Assembly: GCA_050732575.1 (NCBI GenBank)
Contig: JBOHRF010000012.1
Location: 1 to 45,764 of the forward strand
Length of the DNA stretch: 45,764 nucleotides
From: JBBDWZ01 sp050732575
GTDB lineage: Bacteria; Gemmatimonadota; Gemmatimonadetes; Longimicrobiales; RSA9
Reading direction: 5' to 3'
Shown here: positions 25,270 to 34,705 of the stretch, piece after piece
How positions within the stretch are numbered: position 1 is the stretch's first letter
How the letters are laid out: the number at the start of each line of letters is the position of its first letter
Translations under genes and position numbers: made by a program
Notes under the pieces: generated by a model
Database searches by the model: none
Seen by the model: the letters and a program-made list of their open reading frames with translations, nothing else
What the model was told of the DNA's origin: nothing

Positions 25270-26012
25270 CGGATTTCTGCCAACAGTCTGGAGCGCACGA
25301 AGCGCCGCCGTGCAATACCGAGCAACAGGAGTTGTAACGCAATCATTGCGGCGGCCCAGAAGATCAGCTTGCGCGCGCCGGCCGGCTGAGCGGCGGACAC
25401 GGCATCTACCAGACGTTGCCACACGCGCGGCCACGCCTCGGCCAGGATGGCGGGTGCCAGCAACACAAGCATGATCGCGGTGGTGAGCACTTGCTGTGCT
25501 TGTTTGACCGTGGCCGCACGCAGCGAGACGACGGTACCGAAAGCGGCCACCAGCCCGGCCGTGAGTGCGGCAAAGGCAATGGCCGTTACCAGCACATTGG
25601 GTCGATAGAAGAGCAGTCCGTCGGCCCCTATCTTCAGGTTTACGGTGATCCAGCCGGTGAGCAGCATAAGCAGCGCGGCGCCCAACGCATAACTGACCAG
25701 CGCGCCGATTTTGCCCAGTAGGATGGCGCTATCCGGCAAGCGACTGGCCAGCAATGTTTCCAGGGTGTGTCGTTCGCGCTCGCCCGGGAACGCGTCGGGT
25801 ACGAGTGCCGATACATACATGGCGGCCGTAGTAGCAGCGAAGAGGATGGGCAATCCCGAATCGACAAACGAAGCGCCGATCAGCCAGGGCCAAAGCACAC
25901 CCAGCAGGCCGACCGAGAACAGGGCGCGCAGCAGCAGGCCACGGCGACCACCGCCCAGGCGCAGCAGCTCGCGCCACTCTTTCCAAGCCACGGTTCCAAT
26001 GTCCTGGATCAC
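25266..26012 (-). CDS. ABC-2 type transporter permease
   Basis: This 248-residue integral membrane protein has about six helices. The cytoplasmic stretch GERERHTLETLLASRLP (about 76-92) is the coupling motif typical of ABC-2 permeases (NatB-like), which contacts the ATPase. Its start overlaps the ATPase gene by four bases (ATGA), and its end overlaps the small secreted protein in the same way. A single permease gene suggests a homodimer pairing with the ATPase dimer. The substrate cannot be predicted; related exporters move drugs, ions, peptides or lipids. Confidence 0.88.
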   Translation of the reverse strand: MIQDIGTVAWKEWRELLRLGGGRRGLLLRALFSVGLLGVLWPWLIGASFVDSGLPILFAATTAAMYVSALVPDAFPGERERHTLETLLASRLPDSAILLGKIGALVSYALGAALLMLLTGWITVNLKIGADGLLFYRPNVLVTAIAFAALTAGLVAAFGTVVSLRAATVKQAQQVLTTAIMLVLLAPAILAEAWPRVWQRLVDAVSAAQPAGARKLIFWAAAMIALQLLLLGIARRRFVRSRLLAEIR

Positions 26013-26953
26013 GATGCGTTCTCCGTCACTTGCAGATACACATCCTCCAGCGAGGCACGATCGCGCTGCACCTCTTCGATCTCAGCGCCTTGCTCTACCA
26101 GCCAGCGTACAATGGGGGCAACTGAGAAATGGCCGGAGAACCAAACCGTGATGCAACCGTTGCGGATTTCCGCTTCCTGCACGCCGGGCCAGCGTTCCAG
26201 CGTGGTGCGCCACTCCGGCTGGAAACCGGCGCCCACGATCTGGATGTGATTGGCTTGCAGCTGACTGCGCAATGCGGCAGGCGATCCCAAGGCACGCAGT
26301 CTGCCTCCAGCAATCACGCCGATCATGTCACAGAGCCGCTCTGCTTCGGCCAGGTTGTGCGTGTTGAGGAAGATGGTCGTCCGTTCGTGCGCGACCAGTA
26401 TACTCAGATCATCGCGCAGCGCGGCAGCCGAACCAGGATCCAGTCCGGCGGTCGGCTCATCCAGGAATATCAGCTCGGGTCGGTGCAGGAGTGCGCGTGT
26501 CAGTGCCAGCTTGCGCTTCATCCCGCGGCTCCATGTGTTGACCGAATCGGTCCGGCGTTCCCATAAGCCAAAGCGCTCCAGTAGCTCCTGAATGCGGACC
26601 CGCCGCTGCTGTCGCGGCAGGTGCCAGATGCGACCGTAAAATTCCAGATTGTCATAGGCCGTGAGGCGCTCGTAGAGACCATCATGCTCGAGCAACGCGC
26701 CCGCCTGTGCGCGGATGTGCGCGCCCTGGTGGCGCACGTCGAGGCCCAGCACCCTGGCTGTGCCCTGGCTCGGCTCGAGCAGTCCCAGCAGCAAACGCAC
26801 GGTGGTGGTTTTGCCCGCGCCGTTGGGGCCCAGCAACCCGAAGATGGTACCCCTGGCAATTTCCAGGGTGAACTGGTCCAGTGCGGTGACTTGCCCGCTG
26901 CCCGCGCGGAAAACGCGACTCAGTCCATTCGTGCTGATCGCGCTTTCACTCAA
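26009..26953 (-). CDS. ABC transporter ATP-binding protein
   Basis: This is an ABC-2 exporter ATPase. The TTG at 26951-26953 is preferred because it overlaps the AAA ATPase stop as TTGA; an ATG at 26995 would lie 46 bases inside that gene. The nucleotide-binding domain has Walker A GPNGAGKTT, a signature written WSRGMKRKL in place of LSGGQ (common in NatA-like proteins), Walker B LIFLDEPTAGLDP and the H-loop histidine in FLNTHNL. About 90 residues follow the domain, as in many drug- or bacteriocin-export ATPases. With the next gene it forms an exporter. Confidence 0.9.
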   Translation of the reverse strand: MSESAISTNGLSRVFRAGSGQVTALDQFTLEIARGTIFGLLGPNGAGKTTTVRLLLGLLEPSQGTARVLGLDVRHQGAHIRAQAGALLEHDGLYERLTAYDNLEFYGRIWHLPRQQRRVRIQELLERFGLWERRTDSVNTWSRGMKRKLALTRALLHRPELIFLDEPTAGLDPGSAAALRDDLSILVAHERTTIFLNTHNLAEAERLCDMIGVIAGGRLRALGSPAALRSQLQANHIQIVGAGFQPEWRTTLERWPGVQEAEIRNGCITVWFSGHFSVAPIVRWLVEQGAEIEEVQRDRASLEDVYLQVTENAS

Positions 26954-28443
26954 TGCGCGCTCACCGTCCGCTCGCGCGCCCAGTCGCGCAGCCAACTCAC
27001 GCGCTCGGACATGGTGTGCGCGAGCGGACGAGTGCTCGACACTTCGCGGAGAAGACCGTCCGTGGTTACATCGGCCTTGTCGGAGAATGCCGTGTACAAC
27101 GCGGCGACAATGACCTGTTCGATTTCGGCACCGCTGAACTGATCGGTAGCCGCCACCAGGCGCGCCACATCGAACTGCTGAGGCGACTTGCCGCGCTTCT
27201 TCAAATGAATCTGGAAGATGGCGGCTCTGGACTCGGCGTCGGGCAGGTCGACAAAGAAGATTTCGTCGAAGCGGCCCTTGCGCAGGAATTCGGCCGGCAA
27301 TTTCGTCACATCATTGGCCGTAGCCACAATGAAGACATCACCACGGCGGTCCTGCATCCAACTCAGGAACGTACCCAGAACGCGCTGGGACACGCCGCCA
27401 TCATCGCTGCCTGAGGATGATGCGAACGCTTTTTCCAGTTCATCGATCCACAGAATGACCGGTGAGACGCGTTCGGCCACATCCATGGCGCGCCGGAAGT
27501 TGCGCTCGGTTTCACCAATGTATTTGTTATACAGTGCACCGGGATCCAGCTTGAGCAGCGGCAGTCGCCATTCGGTAGCAATAGCTTTGGCGCAGAGACT
27601 CTTGCCGCAACCGGGTACACCCACGAGCAGCACACCCTTGGGGAACGTGAGACCAAACTCGGCTGCGCGCTCGGGTTCGGTTATGATAGCGCGGCGCTTG
27701 GCCAGCCACGCCTTGAGCCCGACCAGGTCCGCCACCTCGGATAGATTTTCCTCCAACGGGTAGTATTCGAGCACGCCCTCACGCGCCACGATTTGACGTT
27801 TGGCTTCGGCCACGTGCGCGATGTCCGTAGCTGTGAGCTTGCCATCCTCGACAATCGCTTTGGTCAGCACTTTCTCCGCTTCCAAAAGCGTGAGGCCCTT
27901 GAGCTGGTGCAACATACTCATGCCGTCCTGCGGAGAAATCTGTGTGGCCACGGGCATACGCTGTGACAGATCGCGCAAGATGCGCTCGAGCAGCAGTTTG
28001 AATTCCTGCACATCGGGGCCGGGTAATGAGACAATTGCAGCATGCCGGCGCACGGATTCGGGCAGCTCGGGCTGTGCGCCCGTAAGGATGATGGCGCCAT
28101 CGGCTTTGCTGAAGCGTAGTGCAACTTCGCGCAGCCGGTCCGCTACGTTCTCGTTTTGCAGCAGTGAGATGAAGCTGTGCAGATGGTAGATGGCGGCAAT
28201 GTTGGCACTGGCAATGTGCGCCAGTGCCTGGGTGGCGTCACTGGTACCGTACACGGCGGACGGATTACCATCGCGCCGCAGGCCGTGCGTACGCGTCCAG
28301 GTGAACAGGGGCATGCTGCTGCGATCGGCCAGGTGCCGCAACAACAACTCGGCGCGATCCTCCTCGGCCGTGTCAATGACGATCAGACCGTGGCGCGAGC
28401 GGACCAACAATTCAATGTCGCGAAGCGGATCCTTGCGTTCCAT
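26950..28443 (-). CDS. Ycf46-like AAA+ ATPase
   Basis: This AAA protein has about 497 residues from the ATG at 28441-28443; a GTG two codons upstream is possible. Residues 1-220 form a degenerate N-terminal P-loop-like region beginning RDIELLVRSRHGLIVIDTAE, typical of Ycf46-type proteins. The main AAA domain has Walker A GVPGCGKS (about 275-282), Walker B ILWIDE (about 330-335), sensor-1 ATAND and the arginine-finger region RKGRFDEIFF. Ycf46 is found in plastids and many bacteria; roles in carbon-uptake regulation are reported for cyanobacteria, but the general function is unclear. Here it is coupled by stop/start overlap to an ABC exporter, an arrangement I do not know from the family. Confidence 0.88.
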   Translation of the reverse strand: MERKDPLRDIELLVRSRHGLIVIDTAEEDRAELLLRHLADRSSMPLFTWTRTHGLRRDGNPSAVYGTSDATQALAHIASANIAAIYHLHSFISLLQNENVADRLREVALRFSKADGAIILTGAQPELPESVRRHAAIVSLPGPDVQEFKLLLERILRDLSQRMPVATQISPQDGMSMLHQLKGLTLLEAEKVLTKAIVEDGKLTATDIAHVAEAKRQIVAREGVLEYYPLEENLSEVADLVGLKAWLAKRRAIITEPERAAEFGLTFPKGVLLVGVPGCGKSLCAKAIATEWRLPLLKLDPGALYNKYIGETERNFRRAMDVAERVSPVILWIDELEKAFASSSGSDDGGVSQRVLGTFLSWMQDRRGDVFIVATANDVTKLPAEFLRKGRFDEIFFVDLPDAESRAAIFQIHLKKRGKSPQQFDVARLVAATDQFSGAEIEQVIVAALYTAFSDKADVTTDGLLREVSSTRPLAHTMSERVSWLRDWARERTVSAH

Positions 28444-28520
28444 GCGCACCGCGCGGGGGCAACCAGGCTGACGATTCGGCGCGCAAGCTTAGGCCTCACA
28501 AAGGCGGCGGGCAAGCTTCG

Positions 28521-29582
28521 TCAAAAACACCTGGTTTCGCCCAGCGCCGGGATGTGCAGTCGCTCATCCGGCAGGCCGGCCTGGCTCCATGCGCCGCGCA
28601 GCCTTAGCGGCGGCTCGAGCGGATCTTCATCGGTAAGCCGAAACGTGCCCCAATGCATGGCCACGAAATGTCGAGCTTGCAGTTCCTGGAAAGCCTGCAA
28701 CGCCTCTTCCGGATTCATGTGCGCGACTCTCATGAACCAGCGTGGCTCGTATGCACCGATCGGCAGGAGCGCAACGTCGCACGGGCCGAGTTGCTCACCA
28801 ATCTCGCGGAACGCGGGGCAGTATCCGCTGTCACCCGCGAAATACACGCTGTGCCATTGACCTGTGATACGCCAGGAGCACCACAGCCGCGCGTTGGCCG
28901 GCGAATCGACTCGCCGGGTCCAGTGCTGGACGGGCAACGCAGTAATGGAGAGCGGGCGAGGCGCCATGGGGAAATTGCGTGTTTGCCACCAGTCGTGCTC
29001 GTGGATGTGCCTGGCCGCGCGCCTGCGCAGGAAATCGGCATGACCGAGTGGCGCCACCCAATGGGCTTCCGGATGCGCGGCCGCCAGCGCCCGCACCGAG
29101 CGATCATCCAGATGGTCGTAGTGATCGTGCGAAAGCAGGACCGCATGAATGGGCGGCAACTCGGCGAGTTGGATGCCCGGTGCCGAGAAGCGCAGCGGTC
29201 CCCACCATGACACGGGCGATGCGCGCTCACTGAACACAGGATCGGTCAGCAGGTTCAGGCCGCCGATCTGGATCAGAAACGTTGCCTGACCCACCCAAGT
29301 AATGCGTAGCTCCTCGGGCGGCGCTGTGGGCCAGGCTATGTCAGGCTGTGCGCGCGGGAAAGCGGCGCCTTCAGGCGAGGGCGGCGGCGGATTGCGCATG
29401 CGTTGCCATTGCCAGCGCAGCAAGTCGGAAAACGGCCGGGCACCTTCCGCGCCCGGCCATGGATTGTAAAAACGCCTCCCCGTGCCGTTACCAGTACGTG
29501 ATGGCAGAATCCCTCCGCTGATCGAAAGTCTGGACCATGCATGACCATAGATGCGAAATGTGAGCCGATCCCCTGAGCGCAT
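28521..29582 (-). CDS. NAPE-PLD-like metallo-beta-lactamase fold hydrolase
   Basis: This 353-residue metallo-hydrolase has the zinc motif SHDHYDHLDD near 150-159, a further histidine in ALPVQHW, the bridging aspartate in YFAGDSGY and a late MHWGTF. The N-terminal FYNPWPG and the length resemble the NAPE-PLD / UlaG-like group (beta-lactamase superfamily 2) acting on phosphodiester lipids in eukaryotes. In bacteria the substrate is generally unknown. No signal peptide is evident, so it is probably cytoplasmic. It stands 71 bases upstream of the AAA ATPase on the same strand and may be read with it. A 198-bp gap separates it from the divergent Ig-like gene. Confidence 0.85.
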   Translation of the reverse strand: MRSGDRLTFRIYGHAWSRLSISGGILPSRTGNGTGRRFYNPWPGAEGARPFSDLLRWQWQRMRNPPPPSPEGAAFPRAQPDIAWPTAPPEELRITWVGQATFLIQIGGLNLLTDPVFSERASPVSWWGPLRFSAPGIQLAELPPIHAVLLSHDHYDHLDDRSVRALAAAHPEAHWVAPLGHADFLRRRAARHIHEHDWWQTRNFPMAPRPLSITALPVQHWTRRVDSPANARLWCSWRITGQWHSVYFAGDSGYCPAFREIGEQLGPCDVALLPIGAYEPRWFMRVAHMNPEEALQAFQELQARHFVAMHWGTFRLTDEDPLEPPLRLRGAWSQAGLPDERLHIPALGETRCF

Positions 29583-29780
29583 ACACCAGAGTCAGGGAGT
29601 GGTCGGCCCCGCGCCGCTGACCCTTTGCACCGCACCGGTTGAAGCTGCGCGGCGGCGCAAGTAAATCTCACTCGTGTCCGGGCACGGCGCGCGCTGGTAA
29701 TGCAGCGAACGGGCCCCTTCCGGGCGGTGTACCACGTGCCCGCCAGATAACTCCTTGTCCTTGTTCGAGGTACACAGATC

Positions 29781-31799
29781 ATGATGGGTGCGCTGCTGCT
29801 CCTGGCCCTGGTTCAACAGAATCCGCAGACTACGACCGCGCCGTCACCGGTAGCGCGGATCGTCGTTTCCCCGCGTCAGCTCACCGTGCCCGCGGGTGAA
29901 ACACTGCAACTCAAGGCCGAAGCGTTCGACAACGCGGGCCGCCCCGTTCCCAATGTCACGTTTCTCTTTCAGCCGCAGGGTGCCTGGTTCGAAGCCACGG
30001 TCGACTCACTGGGCGTGGTGACGGCCGGCTCGACTGGCGTATTCCCCATCGCGATCACGGCGGTCGTGCCGGGCGCAGCGCCCAAAATGGAGCGCATTTC
30101 CGTACAGATGGTGCCGGGCGCAGCCGCGCGCATCGATATCAAGCCCGAGCCGCCCGTGCTGGTGACCGGCCAGCGACTGCGCCTGAACGCGCGCGCCCTT
30201 TCCAGGACCGGTGATGAGCGCACCGACCCGGTGAGCTGGACCAGCTCGGCGCCAGCCGTTGCCCGCGTCAGCGCCGATGGTCTGGTCCAGGCGCTGGCAC
30301 CGGGCCGAGCCGTGTTGAGTGCCAGCAATGGTACGGTCCGCGCCAGCCACGAAGTGCGCGTATTCGCCAACACCATTGCCAGCCTCGAGATCACGCCCGA
30401 TCGGACACGCGCGCGACAGGGCGATGTGGTGCGGTTCAGAATTACGGCCCGGGATGCACGCGGACAGAACATCTCGAACGTTACACCCACGTGGTCGTTC
30501 TCCCCCGGCGATGGCCTCCTCGAGCAGGATGGCTCGTTCGTGGGCTACCTGGCGGGCACATACACGATCACGGCTTCGCTGGGCGCGCGCAGTACCGATG
30601 CCATTGTCACACTGGGCGCTCGCGAGGTTACGCGTCCCATCACCGTAGTAGGCCGACTGCCACGCTCGCTGTTTACGACCGAAGAAGTCTGGGTCCATCC
30701 GAATGGCAAGGTCGCGTACCTGGGCACGGGTGGCGGCGGCGACCGCATGTACGCCATCGATATCAGCAATCCGGCCGCGCCGGTGGTGGTAGATTCGATC
30801 GTGGCCAATACCCGGCGCGTGAACGATATCATGACCACGCCCGACGGGAAGTTCCTGGTCTTCACGCGCGAAGGGGCCGCGGATCGCAAGAACGGCATCG
30901 TGATCGCATCACTGGAAGATCCGCTGCATCCCAAGCCCATCTCGGAATTCACCGATGGTGTGACCGCGGGCGTGCACTCTGCGTTCGTCTTCCAGCAGCC
31001 CACGCACGGGACGCATATCTATCTCACCAACGATGGCACGGGTGCACTGCATATCATTGACATCAACGATCCCTACAAGCCCAGGGAAGTAGCGCAATTC
31101 CGCTCGTCCGGCCGACCGGATGCGGGTCGCACGCTGCATGACGTGGACGTGCAAAATGGATTGGCCTATCTGAGCTACTGGAACGACAACCTGGTGGTGC
31201 TGGACGTGGGCAATGGCATGAAGGGTGGCAGCCCGTCCAATCCACAGGTCGTCTCGCAATACAAATACGACCTCAACAAGCTGTACCAGAAAGTGGAAGA
31301 TATTGCGGGTCCCGGTTTCATTCGCGGCACACACACGGCCTGGCGCCACCGCAACTACGTCTTCATTGCGGACGAAGTCTTCCCTGCCGGTCCGGTCGTG
31401 GGCGGCAAGGTGGGTCCGGGTGACGAATTTGCCGGTCGCGCGTTTGGTCGCCTGCAGGTACTCGATGTCTCAGACCTGAGCAAGCCGAAGGCAGTCGCCT
31501 GGTTCGAACCCGACAACGGCGGCGTTCACAATGTGTGGGTGGCAGGTGACACGTTGTACGTCGGCGCCTACAATGGCGGGTTCTTCGCCTATGACGTGTC
31601 CGGTGAGTTGAAGGGCGATCTCAAAGCGCAGGGACGCGAAATCGCGCACCTGAACACGGCCGACATGAATGGTGTTCGGCAGAACAGCGCCATGACCTGG
31701 GGCGTCGTGGCCAAGGACGGATTGGCCTTCGTCAACGACATGTACAATGGTTTGTGGATCGTCCGGCTGGAACCGAAACGGCCCAAGATCATCCCATAG
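29781..31799 (+). CDS. Secreted Ig-like and LVIVD-repeat protein
   Basis: This 672-residue protein has a short hydrophobic N-terminus (MMGALLLLALVQQNP), probably a signal sequence. Three bacterial Ig-like (BIG2-type) domains follow at about 25-295, with repeats of the VSPRQLTVPAGETLQL and SWTSSAPAVARVSADG kind. From about 300 onward come LVIVD-type propeller repeats, such as RMYAIDISNPAAPVVV, ALHIIDINDPYKPREV and RLQVLDVSDLSKPKAV. LVIVD proteins are presumed extracellular surface or binding proteins; no enzymatic residues are evident. The stop overlaps the convergent diguanylate cyclase by 11 bases. It is probably monocistronic. Confidence 0.85.
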   Translation: MMGALLLLALVQQNPQTTTAPSPVARIVVSPRQLTVPAGETLQLKAEAFDNAGRPVPNVTFLFQPQGAWFEATVDSLGVVTAGSTGVFPIAITAVVPGAAPKMERISVQMVPGAAARIDIKPEPPVLVTGQRLRLNARALSRTGDERTDPVSWTSSAPAVARVSADGLVQALAPGRAVLSASNGTVRASHEVRVFANTIASLEITPDRTRARQGDVVRFRITARDARGQNISNVTPTWSFSPGDGLLEQDGSFVGYLAGTYTITASLGARSTDAIVTLGAREVTRPITVVGRLPRSLFTTEEVWVHPNGKVAYLGTGGGGDRMYAIDISNPAAPVVVDSIVANTRRVNDIMTTPDGKFLVFTREGAADRKNGIVIASLEDPLHPKPISEFTDGVTAGVHSAFVFQQPTHGTHIYLTNDGTGALHIIDINDPYKPREVAQFRSSGRPDAGRTLHDVDVQNGLAYLSYWNDNLVVLDVGNGMKGGSPSNPQVVSQYKYDLNKLYQKVEDIAGPGFIRGTHTAWRHRNYVFIADEVFPAGPVVGGKVGPGDEFAGRAFGRLQVLDVSDLSKPKAVAWFEPDNGGVHNVWVAGDTLYVGAYNGGFFAYDVSGELKGDLKAQGREIAHLNTADMNGVRQNSAMTWGVVAKDGLAFVNDMYNGLWIVRLEPKRPKIIP

Positions 31800-33072
31800 A
31801 CGCGAGTTGTCCCGACTCCATTCTTCTGCGGCGGTGTTTCTCGCGATACATGTCTTCGTCGGCGTGTTCGATGGCGCGGCGCAGGTCGGGGCCACCGTTG
31901 TAAGCGGCTGCCCCCATACTGACCAGAACGGGTAGTGGACTACCCTCCGAGCCGCGTCCCAACGGCGCTGCATGTTCGAGCAATTGTTGCAAGCGGCGCT
32001 TGGCCCGGACCGGGTCGGCTCCGGGCAACACCAGCAGAAACTCATCGCCGCCCCAGCGATAGAGTTTGTCAGTGGCGCGCAGGCCTTTCCTCAGAATCTC
32101 TACCACGTAGCGGAGCACCGCATCGCCCGCGGCATGACCATGCGCCACGTTGATGGCTCTGAGTTCGTCCAGATCAAGCGCAAGCACCGCACCCAGGCCG
32201 GCCTGGACGGCCACCATGCCAATGCCTTCCTGATAGGCGCGACGATTGAGCGATCCGGTAACGCTGTCGTGCAAGGACGCGCGCCGCTGCGGATCACGCG
32301 CCACTGCAAGCTCGGCCTGCGCATCGGCAATTTCGCGCCTCACGCTTTCCACCAGCAGCATGATCATGCCGCAGGCCAGCGCGCAGTGCAGCAACACATC
32401 GAAGAAAGAATTGTAGCGCACCAGGTAGCCAAATAACTGCGGGCCCGGATACAATGACACGAGCGGACCAGCCACGCCAAACGCGGCAAAGTACACAGCC
32501 CATAAGATCATGGTGGCCGCAAACGCGTACGCCATTACCCGCGTACCGATTGAGCGGCGCGTGACCGGCAGCCGGAACATCATCAGTGTGCAGGCAGCCG
32601 CGGCAAAAACGACGGCGGGCCCCTGCAGACTCACGAACTGGTCGAGGTTGGTGGCGTAAACGAGCGAGGCCGCCAGGTACAGGACACCGCTCAGCGCCGT
32701 CACCAATACAAACCTGGCAGGCATGCTGCCGCGCACGTAGTGCAACACGCCCGCGGCCAGAAACGCGTAAAATGCCAGCTTGCTTCCCTGATAGATGGCG
32801 TACAATGCCTGCACGACAGGCCGTGTGTCGTCCACGGCCAACCGGTCAAAACTGGGCAGGATGTTGTATCGCAACACCACCGCGGAGAGCGCGATGACCA
32901 ACGCAACCCAGGCTCGGTACCAACTCAGGAAATGCGCGCGGCGCGGCGCCTGTCGGTGTACAACCAGGAACAGCAATGCCAGCAAAAGGGCGGCGACCCA
33001 TTGGACGATCGTCCCCAGATAGGCGATATACGGCTGGACATCGAGCAGAGAGAGGCGAGCACCCTGCATCAT
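31789..33072 (-). CDS. Membrane diguanylate cyclase (GGDEF) with seven TM helices
   Basis: This 427-residue enzyme makes cyclic di-GMP from two GTP. About seven membrane helices (about 18-242) carry no large external loop. A short coiled linker follows, then a GGDEF domain from about 265 to 415. The active-site GGDEF is intact at 341-345, and R332 and D335 form the RxxD inhibitory site five residues upstream, so product inhibition is expected. No EAL domain or receiver is present. Cyclic di-GMP often controls pili and polysaccharide, so a link to the pilin/glycan block is possible but is inference. It is convergent with the Ig/LVIVD gene and divergent from mpl. Confidence 0.93.
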   Translation of the reverse strand: MMQGARLSLLDVQPYIAYLGTIVQWVAALLLALLFLVVHRQAPRRAHFLSWYRAWVALVIALSAVVLRYNILPSFDRLAVDDTRPVVQALYAIYQGSKLAFYAFLAAGVLHYVRGSMPARFVLVTALSGVLYLAASLVYATNLDQFVSLQGPAVVFAAAACTLMMFRLPVTRRSIGTRVMAYAFAATMILWAVYFAAFGVAGPLVSLYPGPQLFGYLVRYNSFFDVLLHCALACGMIMLLVESVRREIADAQAELAVARDPQRRASLHDSVTGSLNRRAYQEGIGMVAVQAGLGAVLALDLDELRAINVAHGHAAGDAVLRYVVEILRKGLRATDKLYRWGGDEFLLVLPGADPVRAKRRLQQLLEHAAPLGRGSEGSPLPVLVSMGAAAYNGGPDLRRAIEHADEDMYREKHRRRRMESGQLASMG

Positions 33073-33186
33073 GGAAGCACCAGCGTTGGCCGAGCTTGTT
33101 TACTTGGTCGAGCGAGATGTGGCAGACAAGTATGAGATCGAATGAGCGCGCGCGGCAACCCTGCTGTTGGTCAAGGACCGGCATTG

Positions 33187-33200
33187 CAGTAATCTTACTG
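33187..33200. promoter_or_regulatory. Short palindrome upstream of mpl
   Basis: CAGTAA and TTACTG form a perfect inverted repeat with a two-base centre. It lies in the 178-bp divergent space between the diguanylate cyclase and mpl, about 50 bases before the mpl ATG. It could be a regulator site; no partner is identifiable. Confidence 0.35.
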
Positions 33201-33250
33201 AGACAACCAACCGGACGGCGAGCCGTGGGCAGGCAAGAGCGAGCCTGGTG

Positions 33251-34672
33251 ATGAGGCCGAAACATTATCATTTGATAGGAATTGGTGGTACGGCCATGGC
33301 CTCCCTGGCCGGCTTGCTGAAGGCGGCGGGACACACAGTGACCGGCTCGGATGAGAACGTGTATCCGCCCATGTCCGACTTGCTCCGTTCGCTGGAAATC
33401 GCGTATCGCGAAGGCTACGCCGCGGCCAATCTCGAGACGCGCATTGACGTGGTGGTGGTCGGCAACGCCATATCACGCGGTAATCCCGAGTTGGAAGCGG
33501 TACTCAACCAGAAGCTTCCCTACACATCTGCGGCCGCAACCATCAAGGAAGAATTCATCCGCGGCCGGCATTCACTGGCCGTGGCCGGCACACACGGTAA
33601 AACCACTACCACCTCCCTGCTGGCCTGGGCCCTGGAATGCGCGGGCTTCAACCCCGGATTCCTGATTGGTGGCGTGGCCGAGAACTTCGGCACCTCATTC
33701 CGCCTGACCGATGCGCCCTATTTCGTGATCGAGGCGGACGAATACGATACCGCCTATTTCGACAAAGGCCCCAAGATGTGGCACTACCTGCCAGACACGG
33801 CGGTGGTCAACAACATCGAATTCGATCATGCGGATATCTACCGCGATGAAGAAGCGTACAAGCTGGCCTTCTCGCGTTTCATCAATCTGATTCCGGGAAA
33901 CGGCGCGCTGGTGGCCGGCTGGGACTCGCCCATTGTGCGGCAGCTGGCGCCCAAATCCTTTGCGCCCGTGGAATCGTTTGGCTTCGGCGGTGAAAACGGT
34001 GGTACACCGCCACGCTGGCGGGCCATGGATGTAACCTACTCGGAGAAATGGACGGCCTTCACCGTGCTGCACGATGGACAGACCTGGGGTGTTGTGGAGA
34101 CGCCACTCGCGGGCGCATTCAACGTGCGCAACTGCCTGGCCACCATCGCGGCCGCGGAGTCAGTGCGCGCAGAGCGGGCTGGCGTACTGGAAGGACTGCG
34201 CACGTTTCGCAGTGTACGACGGCGCCTGGAAGTGCGCGGCACCGTGCGCGCCATCACGATCATCGATGACTTTGCCCACCACCCGACGGCCGTGCGTGAA
34301 TCCATTGAGGCCGTGCGCCAACGTTACCCGGGCCGCGCGCTGGTCGCCGTTTTCGAGCCGCGCAGCTACACCGCGCAGCGCAGGGAATTCCAGCAGCCGT
34401 ACATCGAAGCGTTTGGTGGCGCCGACCGCGTCGTCCTGGCCGGACTGTTTCACCCTGAGCGCTACACGCACGAAACCGCGATCGACCCCGAAGCCATGGT
34501 GCAGGCCTGGGTGCAGCAGGGCAAAACGGCCCACTTCATCCCCGACGTCGACGAGATTGTGCGCTCCCTTGCGGGCACCTTGCGAGGCGGTGAAATCGTC
34601 CTGATCATGTCCAACGGCGCCTTTGGCGGCATTCACGGAAAGCTGCTAGCTGCGCTGCAGGGCGCGGCGTAG
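33251..34672 (+). CDS. mpl: UDP-N-acetylmuramate:L-Ala-gamma-D-Glu-meso-DAP ligase (Mpl)
   Basis: Mpl joins the recycled murein tripeptide (or tetra/pentapeptide) to UDP-MurNAc in the cytoplasm, using ATP. The ATG at 33251 is chosen because it starts MRPKHYHLIGIGGTAMASLAGLL right at the N-terminal nucleotide motif, giving 473 residues, normal for Mpl; the frame opens 84 bases earlier without support. The Mur-ligase P-loop GTHGKTTTT (about 113-121), EADEYDTAYFDKGPK (about 163-177) and NNIEFDHADIY are characteristic of Mpl. DDFAHHPTAV and EPRSYTAQRREFQ lie in the C-terminal half. It indicates meso-diaminopimelate peptidoglycan. It appears to be transcribed alone. Confidence 0.95.
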   Translation: MRPKHYHLIGIGGTAMASLAGLLKAAGHTVTGSDENVYPPMSDLLRSLEIAYREGYAAANLETRIDVVVVGNAISRGNPELEAVLNQKLPYTSAAATIKEEFIRGRHSLAVAGTHGKTTTTSLLAWALECAGFNPGFLIGGVAENFGTSFRLTDAPYFVIEADEYDTAYFDKGPKMWHYLPDTAVVNNIEFDHADIYRDEEAYKLAFSRFINLIPGNGALVAGWDSPIVRQLAPKSFAPVESFGFGGENGGTPPRWRAMDVTYSEKWTAFTVLHDGQTWGVVETPLAGAFNVRNCLATIAAAESVRAERAGVLEGLRTFRSVRRRLEVRGTVRAITIIDDFAHHPTAVRESIEAVRQRYPGRALVAVFEPRSYTAQRREFQQPYIEAFGGADRVVLAGLFHPERYTHETAIDPEAMVQAWVQQGKTAHFIPDVDEIVRSLAGTLRGGEIVLIMSNGAFGGIHGKLLAALQGAA

Positions 34673-34705
34673 CTGGCGCCGCGGGCACGGACGACAGTTG
34701 CTTTT

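Noticed and set aside
29724..29740. GG-N10-GC spacing upstream of the Ig/LVIVD gene
   Set aside because: Neither block matches beyond the invariant dinucleotides.
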